The notes under the pieces: model-generated
Databases searched by the model: none
The model's input: only the letters and a program-made list of their open reading frames with translations
Told to the model about the DNA's origin: nothing
Program-made: the position numbers and the translations under genes
Assembly (NCBI GenBank): GCA_933207985.1
Contig: OW240916.1
Span: 81,462,291 to 81,526,290, forward strand
Length of the DNA: 64,000 nucleotides
Reading direction: 5' to 3'
Source: Pelobates cultripes
Taxonomy: Eukaryota > Chordata > Amphibia > Anura > Pelobatidae
Part shown: positions 54,917-64,000 of the stretch, in pieces
How positions within the stretch are numbered: the stretch's first letter is position 1
How the letters are laid out: every line of letters starts with the position of its first letter

Positions 54917-56482
54917 CTAGTCTATTGTGGTGAGGTACTGGCCCCTGGCCATTTTATCTAGGAGCTCATCGATTCGGGGCATAGGGTAGGCATCGGATAT
55001 CGTTTTATCATTAAGTTTCCGGTCGTCGACGCAGAAGCGGGTGGTTCCATCCCGCTTCGGCACCAGCACTACCGGAGAGGCCCATGGGCTATCGGAGTGT
55101 TCTATTACTCCTAGCTGCAGCATTTCGTCAATCTTCTTCCGCATATGATCTTTTACAGATTCTGGTACGCGGTAGGGGGTTTGCCGAAGAGGGTGTTGCC
55201 CTGGGGTTTCCACCCTGTGGGTAGCCAGCGGTGTATATCCGGGCTGATTAGAAAAGGTATCCCTTTTCTCTCTGATCAGCTCTAGTATTTGAGCTCGCTC
55301 TCTAGTACTCAGCCTGTCTCCTAGCTGTACTTCCCCTAATTCTGTGTCAGGCCCCCCTTTTTCTAATAGGTCCGGTAGCGGTAAGTTGTCTGGGTCCTCG
55401 GCAGCCGAAGCACATATGGCAGTTACTTCCTCAGTCCGCTCGTGATATGGTTTCAACATGTTAACGTGGAGCATGCGTTTACCGCCTGCTCCTGTACATG
55501 GGGCAATTATATAGGTGATGTCACATACCTGTTCAACCGCCTTATAAGGGCCCTGCCAGGAGGCCTGCAGTTTGTCATTTTGGACCGGCTTCAAGATTAG
55601 CACCTTTTGCCCTCTTTGAAAACTGCGGTCCCTGGCTCCCCTATCATACCATCTGCGCTGTCGTTGCTGGGCCGCCTGGAGAGTGGACCGTACTGCCTGG
55701 ATTAGGGTCTCCAAGCGCTCCCTGAACTCTAGCACATATGGGACGAAAGGGGTGCCGTGACTGGTGACAGTTCCTTCCCAGTGTTCCCTAATGAGGTCCA
55801 AAGGACCCCGCACTCTCCTTCCGAATAGTAATTTGAATGGCGAGAACCCTGTGGACTCCTGGGGTACTTCTCGGTAAGCGAAGAGCAAATGGGGAAGAAA
55901 CCTTTCCCAGTCCTTCTGGGTATCCATGAACGTACGGAGCATTTGCTTTAATGTTCCGTTGAAACGTTCACAGAGCCCATTGGACTGAGGGTGATATGCT
56001 GAGTTTACAATAGGTTTTACCCCACATGTTCTCTATAACTGATGAGTGATTTCGGCTGTGAACTGGGTACCCCGATCCGAGATAATCTCCTTGGGGAACC
56101 CCATTCTGGAGAATATCCGGATCAGGGCATCCACTATGGTTTCTGCATGGATATTAGTTAGGGCCACTGCCTCTGGGTACCGGGTAGCATAGTCTACTAC
56201 GGTTAGGATATACTTTTTCCCGGACGGACTGGGTTTTGCTAGGGGTCCAATTATATCAACTGCCACCCTACTAAAGGGCTCATCTATTATGGGGAGGGAG
56301 TGCATTTTTGCCTTGTATCGGTCCCCTCTCTTCCCTACTCTCTGGCACGTATCGCAAGTTTGGCAATACTGCCGGATATCTTTGGAGACCCCTGGCCAAA
56401 ATAAGTTTTGGGTCAAACGATGTTTCGTCCTACTGACGCCTAGGTGTCCTGACAAAGGGATGTCGTGGGCAATGCGTAACAA
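54917..56482 (-). pseudogene. Gmr1-type integrase and RT N-terminal part
   Basis: 56482-56033 holds HDIPLSGHLGVSRTKHRLTQ, CQTCDTCQRVGK (the HHCC zinc site) and the catalytic core DIIGPLAKPSPSGKKYILTV through IISDRGTQFTAE. An in-frame stop (56033-56035, at a Trp position) follows. Then come YHPQSNGLCERFNGTLKQM, with the third catalytic E, and from 55942 MLRTFMDTQKDWERFLPHLL and the GPY-type region (LQASWQGPYKAVEQV). The polyprotein then passes into RT: QTPYRVPESVKDHMRKKIDE, VVLVPKRDGTTRFCVDDRKL and GQYLTTID. So integrase precedes RT in one frame. Confidence 0.92.
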
Positions 56483-56494
56483 CTCTTGCCTGTA

Positions 56495-57748
56495 CTATTT
56501 GGGCACTACTAATTGTGTGAGGGTCATGGGTACAGATCCTGCTACTATCTTCTCTGCGTACCTATACAATAATCCTTTCTCCCAAGCATATATCTCCCCC
56601 TCCAACCCCGCCTGATTCTGCGTAACCCTATCCTGGTATACCTGCAAGGACGGGTCAGTGACTACTTCAATACCAAATTCTAAGTTGGGAGCCCAGGGGA
56701 CGAAAGGGGGTGTAGGACTGTTGCTTACCTGAGCCTCAGAGTGTTCAGAAGATGCGGCTGTGTGAGCCTGCTGTCGTGTTACAACGGGTAGCGCTTCCTG
56801 CACGGGGTGCTGAGAAACAAAAGCAGAGGTCAGCTCCCCCAAGTCGTTACCCAGGATGACATCAGCGGGTAAATCCTGCATGAGGCCCACTTCCACATTC
56901 CCTGACCCTGCTCCCCAATCCAAATATACTTTAGCAGTCGGAATTTTGTAAATAGCTCCCCCTGCCACCCGGACTGCCACATATTCTCCAGTGAGCTGGT
57001 TCTTGGGAACTAGGTGATTGCGCACCAGAGTTATGGTGGCCCCAGAGTCGCGCAGACCCTGGAGGCATTTTCCCTCTACGTGCACCCCTTGGCGGTGTCC
57101 CTGTCGGTTGTCTGAAGCCGCTTGTATTGGGTTAACCTCGTGGAGCGTGCCCAAAGGTTCTTCATCGGACCCGGCCCAAAAGTGAGGTTGTCGGGGCTCA
57201 CTCTGGTAGCAGTGTACCGCTGCCCGGTTTGCAGGGGAATTGGTTGGAGTATTCCACGTGGAGCGGTTTCTGTTCCTGGGACAGTCTCTCTGTATGTGGC
57301 CCTGCTGGTTACACGTGTGGCACCTGATGAAAGATCGGGCATTGTTGTACCGTGGAGGGGTTTGGTAGTTCCCACCACCAGGACACAGGGATGGGGTGGA
57401 GGTAACAGTGGGAGGTGTGGTAGCAGCTCCCGAGGTGGGCCATGACTGTGCCCGCTGTGCCCTTCTGGCATCTTGGTACTCGTCCGCCAACCTGGCTGCG
57501 TCGGTTAAGGTGCGTGGTTTCCGATCCCTCAGCCAGTTTTGTAGATCCGGGGTCAATCCCTGGAAGAATTGCTCCAGTAGCAGTAACTGTAGCATATCCT
57601 CCACTGTGGTCGCTTGTGCGGCTTGCACCCATCCTTTGCCCGCCCTAGTTAAGCGGTGTGCCCACTCCATGTGGGTGTCTCTCTCCGTCTTTCGTCTTTC
57701 TCTGAACCACTGCCGGTATGCCTCTGGGGTGTTGGCATACCTGGTCAA
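56495..57748 (-). pseudogene. Gmr1-type gag C-terminus (SCAN-like, CCHC) and protease
   Basis: 418 codons. It opens with EAYRQWFRERRKTERDTHME, then LQLLLLEQFFQGLTPDLQNW and LRDRKPRTLTDAARLADEY, closely resembling the SCAN domain, which is thought to derive from Gmr1-like capsids. CHTCNQQGHIQRDC is the zinc knuckle. The protease has LRDSGATITLVR (catalytic D-S-G) and DLPADVILGNDLG. The integrase N-terminal lead follows. It ends at an in-frame stop (56495-56497); the next frame continues in phase, so the stop is a point mutation. Confidence 0.9.
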
Positions 57749-58292
57749 GATTGCCTGTTTTACTTTCTGGTAGTCCCTGCTGTCCTCGTCTGGTGCGGTA
57801 GGCTTCTGCTGCCCGGCCCACTAGCTTGCCCACCAGCAGGGGTACCTGGTCAGCAGCATCAATCTCATGTAGTTGGCATAACCTCTCAAAGTCATGCAGG
57901 TAGCCATCAATGTCCTCGGTTTCCACATAATTTTTAAAAGCATGGTACGGAATTTTAGGCTTCCCTTGTACTATGCGTGGTGGGGTTGGGGACCCCTCTC
58001 TGGACCTCCGGTCTGCATGCTGCTTTGCCATTAGGTATTCGTGAACATCTGCCATAATCCTTTCCAAGGTTTCTCTGGGAGGTGTATCTGGGAAAAAGGC
58101 CAGTCTGCTTTGGAGTTCTCTTCCAAACTCATTCTGTGTGCTGTCCATATGAGGTGCTGCAGCAGCTGCCCGATCTCCCTCCATGAGTTCAGCAATAAGG
58201 GTAGCTTTGGCTTTATTGCTGGCAATAATTCTCCTTGCTTCCAATAGCTCTTTTAGCGTGGCCCGTTTCAAGCTGGTATAATCTGTCCCCAT
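57645..58292 (-). pseudogene. Gmr1-type gag, N-terminal part
   Basis: 216 codons from MGTDYTSLKRATLKELLEAR. It has a helical N-terminal region and then PYHAFKNYVETEDIDGYLHD and FERLCQLHEIDAADQVPLL, the start of the capsid. The frame is lost near 57790 (a one-base indel), after which the capsid continues in the frame of the next entry; the last ~45 codons here are out of frame. The start is 130 bp inside the LTR edge, after the likely primer binding site. Confidence 0.85.
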
Positions 58293-58423
58293 TCACTATC
58301 CGTTCGGGTGTATTCACATACCCTTTCCCTTCGGTTCCATACGAATAGCAAATTTCCACGAATGGCTGTAACTGCCGAACAACGGTCTGCTGTGAGGTTT
58401 GAATCCCGTCGCTTGCCACCAAT

Positions 58424-59341
58424 TGTAGCGGAGTAGCAGGGGTTAATCCAATGGCTCTCCGCTGGGAACAAAGATTCAGCATACAAAATCACAGGAACAC
58501 AGCATAATCCACCTCCCCAAGGACTAGACGACACATAGTCTGGGAGTCAACTGTCAGCTTTATTCACAAGTCTGCTTTTATGCATTTCTCCCATGCAAGG
58601 GAGATAACTTTCATAATTATTACAGTAGCCAATTGTAACCTGGTCACCTCCCCTTAGATTAGCCATTAAACAGATTAGTGGGGACAGAGTTTTCCCCACT
58701 TTCTAGATGTCCCTTAAATATAGGGGATACAGGGACAAATAAGGGTAGATCTGATCTGGGTGAGTAACATACTCGAAATTCACCCGGATCGGACTAGGGG
58801 TTCGGGAGTTACAAACAGTTAAAGTTTTGACCGACCGCAGGGACTCAGTAGCCGAAAACAGTTCCATGAATTCTGGCCCTGCGGTCGGTCTATTTCAGTG
58901 AATTAAAAATACCGAATAACCTAGCCCTCCATGCGGTTGCAAGTCTTCGCATGAATCCCCTCGTTTAGGGGAATCTATCTACCGAACGTTCGTGTGTTTG
59001 ATTCGTGCTGTCGGAGCATGCTGGAGGTCTCAGCGGTACTCGGTTAGTCGAATGCCCGGTTCGCCAACCAAATACCGCTGTTCGTGCGTAAGATGGCCGC
59101 CGCCACGTGTTCGGTATGCGAAATGGCGGCCACACATACAGGCACTTAATTCCCTCGCAACATTGTATCGTTCAGCTAATTGGAAACACGCGACCACCCC
59201 GGGGTGGTCTCCCGTTCGGTAGTTTTGGTCATTCGCCTAAAAACAGCAATATAACAGGAAAGTCCATTCGGTTAGTTATTCCCTTGGTGAAAGTCCCTCA
59301 TTCACACAGAATGATCAGTTTCAGTGGCAGGGTTTGCCACA
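58424..59341 (-). repeat. 5' LTR of the Gmr1-type element, complete
   Basis: 918 bp, plus strand tgtagcggagtag ... gtttgccaca. On the minus strand it includes a gaataaagctgac poly(A) signal (about 58550). It is followed by attggtggcaagcgacggga, a plausible tRNA primer binding site (tggtggc...), then gag. Confidence 0.88.
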
Positions 59342-60950
59342 CGCTGTTATAATTATTAGAGATGAGCACAATTTCAACACTTAAGGTAATCATTTTATTA
59401 CTTAGTTCACAGTAACTCGAAATTCTGAACAATTATATAAATGAGACATAAACATTTAATTAAGCTCATTAGGATAATGTTCAGCTATATACACACATGT
59501 TCACATATTTATACTTATTAAAAGAAGAAACGTCATCAATCTGGGTGCCTGTAAAATCATACTCAGAGAAAAGATCTGCTAAATTTAAAAAAAAAAAACA
59601 TACAGAAAAGAAGAAAACATCAATCTTGAACCTTTGGTGGGATAATAAAAGAACATCGAACTAAGTATCCTGACATACTGCTATTGTTGAATTGTGCAGA
59701 TTTAGTCAAGAGGAATGGAAATGTGTCTATTCTGTGTTTAGTAAATAGACCTGCAGGAGTAATGATACTTACACTGTCTTTGTTCTTATACTGTTCTGCT
59801 TATATTATAAAAAATCTCAAAATAACAATAACATTAAAAAAAAACGCTCAAAATAGTACAATCAGATAATGTCACATAAATATTATAAATATATATATAT
59901 ATATATATATATTTATATTAAATAATAGCTAATTGTCACACTGAAAACAGGACTGTTACTTTATTTTTATCCTTGAAGAAGTAAACCTACAGCCTAATTA
60001 GATTATAATGTCTTACACTGCCATCTGGTGGACAGAATAGAATTAGAATGTTCAAATTGTTTGATTATGCTGCAATCAAGATGTTTTTGGCAAACATTTA
60101 TGTTTGCTTTTTTTTATTTCTTATGCTGGTGAACAAATCAGTTAAATTATGCTGGAGCCTCGCTTCTAGACCTACGCCTTGAAATCATACCTCGGTTTAC
60201 AAGCCTGAAGTGGTCTTTTGAGGGGAGAAAAGGCCAGTCTCCGGGCCTGGACCTGCTAGCATATGTGACACATGAGTCGTTTGCCCCACTTACCCCCACT
60301 CTGAACCAGTGGGAAACCAGCTTTTAGCCATGAGTTTTTGCACATAACGCATGTTGGATACATATTTTCTAAGCATACTAAAGCATTGAAACTACACACA
60401 CACACACACACATATTAATACAATTAAATATAATTGGGGGTGTTCCTGAAACCAGACCCAACATGTGGCATACAGGGCAAATACTAAGTTGGCAGATGTA
60501 GTACAGCTGGGTAGGGCTTAATAAAATATGTCTTGGCTCAACAAGCATATTGCTTTGCTGTTGAATGTGGCCTCACTTCTCTAAGAACACCTTCTTATTG
60601 CTGCTGGGCTTGGACATTTTTCACTCTCAGGTTGTGTCTATAATAGAGGAAAAGGCTTTGCATTTGGCTTCAAATGAAGTGAGATTTGTCTGAATTTTGG
60701 GTGATTGGTGAGTTGTCCGAATATAGTTACTCTGAAGCACCATATGGAAATATCAGGAACTAACGGATCAGACAATAGAAGAGCATGCTCATTTGTTTCG
60801 TGATTCAGAGTTCCATCTGTGGCATCAAAAAAAGAGATGATTGATGGTTATGGGACAACCATTAAATGTTGATTTTATTCACAGATTAAGTGAGAAATAA
60901 TCAATAGAGAGAAAAAGGAGGAACAATAAAAAAAATCTAGTAAAACAATC
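59342..60950. other. AT-rich stretch, no gene seen
   Basis: (TA)n at about 59890-59912 and (CA)n at about 60394-60412. No recognisable gene or element. Confidence 0.4.
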
Positions 60951-60954
60951 CCAT

Positions 60955-61180
60955 CTCTGGCACTCACCATACATAGAGAAATAAATCCAATATTACCCGT
61001 GTGCTTCCCAGTGCAAAAATCTATAAGGTAAATAAGCAGATCACTCCACAGGATTTTTCAAGTGTTTGATGAAAATTCAAATCAACGTTTCGACCTTCCT
61101 GGATCTTTATCAAGATTCACATCTGCCTGATGATAGATGTATTCAAAATAAAAGCAGGACCAAAATTAATTTGAATGGTA
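60955..61180 (-). mobile_element. PLE pseudo-LTR scrap
   Basis: ctggcactcaccatacatag, cactccacaggatttttcaa and caacgtttcgaccttcctgg-atctttatcaag match a minus-strand PLE pseudo-LTR. Read on the minus strand, the hammerhead-like gatccaggaaggtcgaaacgtt keeps the GAAAC block and a rough stem II, but the CUGA box is altered. Confidence 0.5.
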
Positions 61181-61657
61181 AAACCAAATTTAATTGAAAA
61201 TGACCAGACAAGAAATAAAATAATAAATAGATAAAATACTTTATAATCTCAAATCAGGCTTTCACAAGTGACAGGCTATATTGGCACGGCATACAGATAC
61301 ACCACTGTATTTACACATGCACTACTCTAACATTCACCCATGTGTTCACAAGTATGTACTGTATTCACTCTACATAAATAAGTACACACAAATGTACACT
61401 TTAATTTACTAAACAATGAATTGTGTCAAGTTGAAAACCAAACTGCGAAAGCTAGGCTAAATAAGACAAAGACTGGAAAAAAATATTTTTTTTGACTATA
61501 ATTTTTATATTTGTTTTCAGTTACCCATACTTCGAGAATAAACATCATAGTGCACTGTCAATTTGATTTGTGTATGGTAGCCATTTATTGTGTTCTCAAC
61601 CCATGACCTTAGTGGCACACATTGTGATATCATTCATGAATGCTTCGTCTCTGAATA
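61181..61657. other. No gene seen
   Basis: AT-rich, unassigned. Confidence 0.4.
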
Positions 61658-61665
61658 CCATAGAG

Positions 61666-62405
61666 CAGTGGTTCCCACACAAGGATGCCGCAAGATATTT
61701 TCCCATTGCTATACTCATATGATCATAGCTCTGGGAACCGTGTCTCCCTCCCCCTGCTGGCTGTGTGTAATGCTGTAGCCGGCTCCATGTATTAGTGCAG
61801 CCGGCAGGGGAGGGAGAGAGGACTCAGGGAACTCTGACCTGCAGCTTTGTCATGTTCTCCTTTCGCAAGCTCCAAGTCTCGCAAGAGTGAACTCTAGCCT
61901 GAGCTGCTAGAGTTTACCGTCACCACTAGGACCACCAGGGATTAGTACTGTTCCCCTCTCCCAGGCAAAGGTAAGAAGGGAGGGGAGATATCAATTTTCC
62001 ATCCTACCCCCGTGCACTCACTGCACCCCTCTCATGTGCACACTGCACCCCTCACACACTCCACCACTCACACACATATTGCACCCCTCACACACACACT
62101 ACTGCCCCTATCCCCTTCTACAGCACCTATCTTGGCAGATCCTGGGAGGGCACTACTGGCACCATAATCACTACAAAGTGCTGTAGTGGTTATTGTGCCT
62201 GGATTGTTTTATTAAATAATATACCAGTGCAGATTAGGTTCTGGATCTGCGCTTAAATGGCAAGTATTTCTCCAGAACAGGGTCCCAGTATATGCCACTG
62301 CGCTGTACATATACACAACCTAGAAAGTTGTATTGACTTTGGGTGCCTTGGAAAAATATTGAAATATTAAGGGCGCCTTGAACCTAAAAAGTTTGGGAAC
62401 CACTG
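61666..62405. mobile_element. hAT-like non-autonomous element (second family)
   Basis: Termini cagtggttcccacac and gtttgggaaccactg. TSD ccatagag (61658-61665) against ctatagag (62406-62413), 7 of 8. 740 bp with no transposase. It includes a (CA)-rich cacccctcacacac stretch (62030-62110) and, at about 61850-61990, an inverted copy of a module from the hAT-like element at 50 kb. Confidence 0.78.
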
Positions 62406-62413
62406 CTATAGAG

Positions 62414-63000
62414 GAAAAAGCTCACTACAGGAAGGCATCAGCAAATGAAGGTTGGGCACTGAATGGATGGAATGTGGTATGAAAAGGAAGATGTATGAAA
62501 AAATGGCTGAGCATGAGGGTTGGAGATAGATGGCATTTATAAATGACGAGGATTGGTATTTATGAATGTGGAAGATATAAATCAATATGACATGAGAATG
62601 AATGGCTGCAGAGCAAGATAATGTGATGGAAAGCGATTGATAATAGGTGGAAGGCAGCATTACATTAATGGACTAAAGTGATCCCTAGTTTTAGAACTAA
62701 CTTATTTTACAGGGCTTGCTCACTGCTGGTATAGTGTTTGCAGATATTGATAACATGACAGGCCAGATTTTCCCTTCCTGATTTGATTGACAATATTTTA
62801 CTAAGAAAGGGGGAAGAAACAAGCAATTGCCCTGGCCTGTAGATGATTAAATGGTTAAAACCTAACTTTAAACCATAAATTAATTAAGAAAACATAGAAT
62901 TTTATGACCTAAAGGTATCACAAGTCAAGACTGAAAAGACTTGAATTACATATATCGATAAAATGAACACGTGCATCATCATTGAGTGACTCAGCCACAC
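62414..63000. other. No gene seen
   Basis: Unassigned AT-rich DNA. An 84-codon minus-strand frame (62406-62660) has no recognisable features. Confidence 0.4.
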
Positions 63001-63370
63001 GTCCCATATCGTTAAGACCCGGGTAATCTGGGACGTGATGACGTAAGCGCATGCACGTGCACGAGCGCACTCATGCTGAGAGAAAAGGATCCCACACCAT
63101 GTTTCAACAGAGCTTTCCATAGCCCCAAAATATTAGAGATTCCAAACGGGAGCAAAGACAAGACTGCGGGCGACACCACAGCGGCATGAACATGTTGAAA
63201 ATGAGCCTGTGAAGCTGCACAAGACAGTGGGGAGGTTTAAACACAAATATTACCTGCTTGGGGTGTGTTTGATTAAAATCCCCTCTGTGTGGAAGACAGA
63301 CAAGGGAGTTGCCAACGCTGCACATGCTTGTTGGGAGATCAATGAATTGAATACACAGAGCGGATGGAGT
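63001..63370. promoter_or_regulatory. CpG-bearing stretch with CRE-like sites
   Basis: gggacgtgatgacgtaagcg contains a CRE-like tgacgtaa, followed by catgcacgtgcacgagcgc (E-box cacgtg). acgtccca (62999-63006) and tgggacgt (63030-63037) form a hairpin around it. CpG is unusually frequent for this window. It could be a retroelement 5' region or a host promoter; nothing decides. Confidence 0.3.
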
Positions 63371-63910
63371 TAATTTATATGAAGTTTTGAAGGTACAGCG
63401 TAAATTTTTTCTAAATTAAAAAGATATACTCCCACAAAAAAAAAAAGGTTTTGGCTGAATCTTGGTGATTTTTTAAATTTTACTGAACGTTTTGGGGCTG
63501 CTGTATATGAAAGTGGAAGATACTACCAAATGCTCAATCAGCAAGAAATATGGAGATTTGATTACATTATATATTGGGAGCCAAATACAAAGCTGTTCTG
63601 AAGGTCTGAAGCTACAATAGAATTTGCTTCTAATTAAGAGCTTAATATTATAGAGGATAATTGAGTGGAAACTTTACGTTTTTACTGATTAATTTGGGAC
63701 TGAGACATATGAATGCTGAATCAGTATTGAATGTGAGTTAAAGCAGTTAATAGGGCAGTTAATTCTGCAATATGGAGAATTAAGTCTAAATAATACTTGA
63801 ATTTATCCGAAGTTTGAAGTTGCAGTGCAAGTTTGTAAAATTGTGAGCCGGAACTTTAAATAACAGAAAGAGACACTTTCAAATATCTAAAAATCAATAC
63901 AGCACATCAC
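63371..63910 (+). repeat. Degenerate tandem repeat, unit about 215 bp
   Basis: Related blocks recur at about 63380 (gaagttttgaaggtacagcg), 63597 (gaaggtctgaagctacaata) and 63810 (gaagtttgaagttgcagtgc), each followed by a taaatt/aaaatt end. About 2.5 diverged copies. It lies directly beyond the CpG-bearing stretch. Confidence 0.4.
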
Positions 63911-64000
63911 CTTCTATCTTTAAGTAAAGTAGGCCGTTCGTGCCATCAGATTAAAAAACAACCTACACACAACCAAATTTCTATCAGCCTGCTATATGGC
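63911..64000. other. Window end, no gene seen
   Basis: Nothing recognisable in the last 90 bp. Confidence 0.4.

Larger units (their letters stand above)
53109..59341 (-). mobile_element. Gmr1-type Ty3/gypsy retrotransposon (integrase before RT)
   Basis: The minus-strand order is gag (SCAN-like capsid, CCHC), protease, integrase, RT, RNase H. Integrase upstream of RT in a Ty3/gypsy-type element is the hallmark of the Gmr1 clade. The right LTR (58424-59341) is complete. The left LTR (53109-53834) lacks its outer ~220 bp. Only four disabling lesions are seen: a gag frameshift near 57790, in-frame stops at 56495-56497 and 56033-56035, and a 5-bp tandem duplication near 54915-54924. No TSD can be read because of the truncation. 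Confidence 0.92.

Noticed and set aside
1..64000. Host genes, tRNA/rRNA genes, CRISPR arrays, bacterial features
   Set aside because: None could be supported. The repeat types and base composition are those of a vertebrate nuclear genome, and I saw no host exon with splice context.

Overview
This is about 64 kb of vertebrate nuclear DNA, most likely from a frog or another amphibian. The evidence is the repeat content: tyrosine-recombinase retrotransposons of both the DIRS1 and Ngaro types, Penelope-like elements (PLEs) with hammerhead ribozymes, a Gmr1-type and a chromodomain Ty3/gypsy element, Tc1-like and hAT-like DNA transposons, CR1/L2 and L1-like LINE pieces, and many (TA)n tracts. No convincing host exon, tRNA, rRNA or CRISPR array was found. 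The window reads as intergenic or intronic DNA built largely from nested transposable elements.

Layout. 0.5-6.1 kb: a Ngaro-like element on the minus strand with split direct repeats (A1 ... B1-A2 .. B2) and a 14-copy tandem array near its 5' end. 6.2-15.5 kb: a four-layer nest. A DIRS1-like fragment (+) holds a hAT-like non-autonomous element, which holds a chromovirus (Ty3/gypsy with chromodomain, minus strand, two ~608-bp LTRs), which holds a PLE (+). The three inner insertions have recognisable target-site duplications (TSDs). 15.5-21.8 kb: several copies of a palindrome with a (TA)n centre. One is split by a Gmr1-type solo LTR and another by a Tc1-like transposon plus a PLE. 22.1-25.0 kb: a solo LTR with a nested PLE scrap, then an internally deleted LINE copy. 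25.2-29.3 kb: a PLE whose ~0.9-kb pseudo-LTRs face outward in opposite orientations around an RT remnant, with a CR1/L2 LINE in the right arm. 30.4-34.9 kb: a DIRS1-like element (minus). 34.9-36.4 kb: a large GC-rich fold-back element followed by a cluster of perfect hairpins.

From 36.8 to 49.9 kb repeats are sparser: a 1.6-kb TTAA-flanked element, a solo LTR, a PLE scrap and an L1-like ORF1 remnant, with long AT-rich stretches in which I see no gene. 50-53 kb holds a hAT-like element next to a Ngaro-type gag fragment, then PLE debris. 53.1-59.3 kb is a Gmr1-type Ty3/gypsy element (minus) with integrase encoded before reverse transcriptase and a SCAN-like capsid domain. It has only four disabling lesions that I could see. 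The last 4.7 kb is mostly unassigned, with one hAT-like element and a CpG-bearing stretch followed by degenerate ~215-bp repeats.

Working together: almost every coding stretch here is a transposon enzyme or its remains. The only long intact reading frame is the Tc1-like transposase, and its third catalytic acidic residue appears replaced by lysine. The most striking functional signals outside proteins are hammerhead ribozyme folds in the PLE pseudo-LTRs and the recombination-site architecture of the Ngaro-like element.
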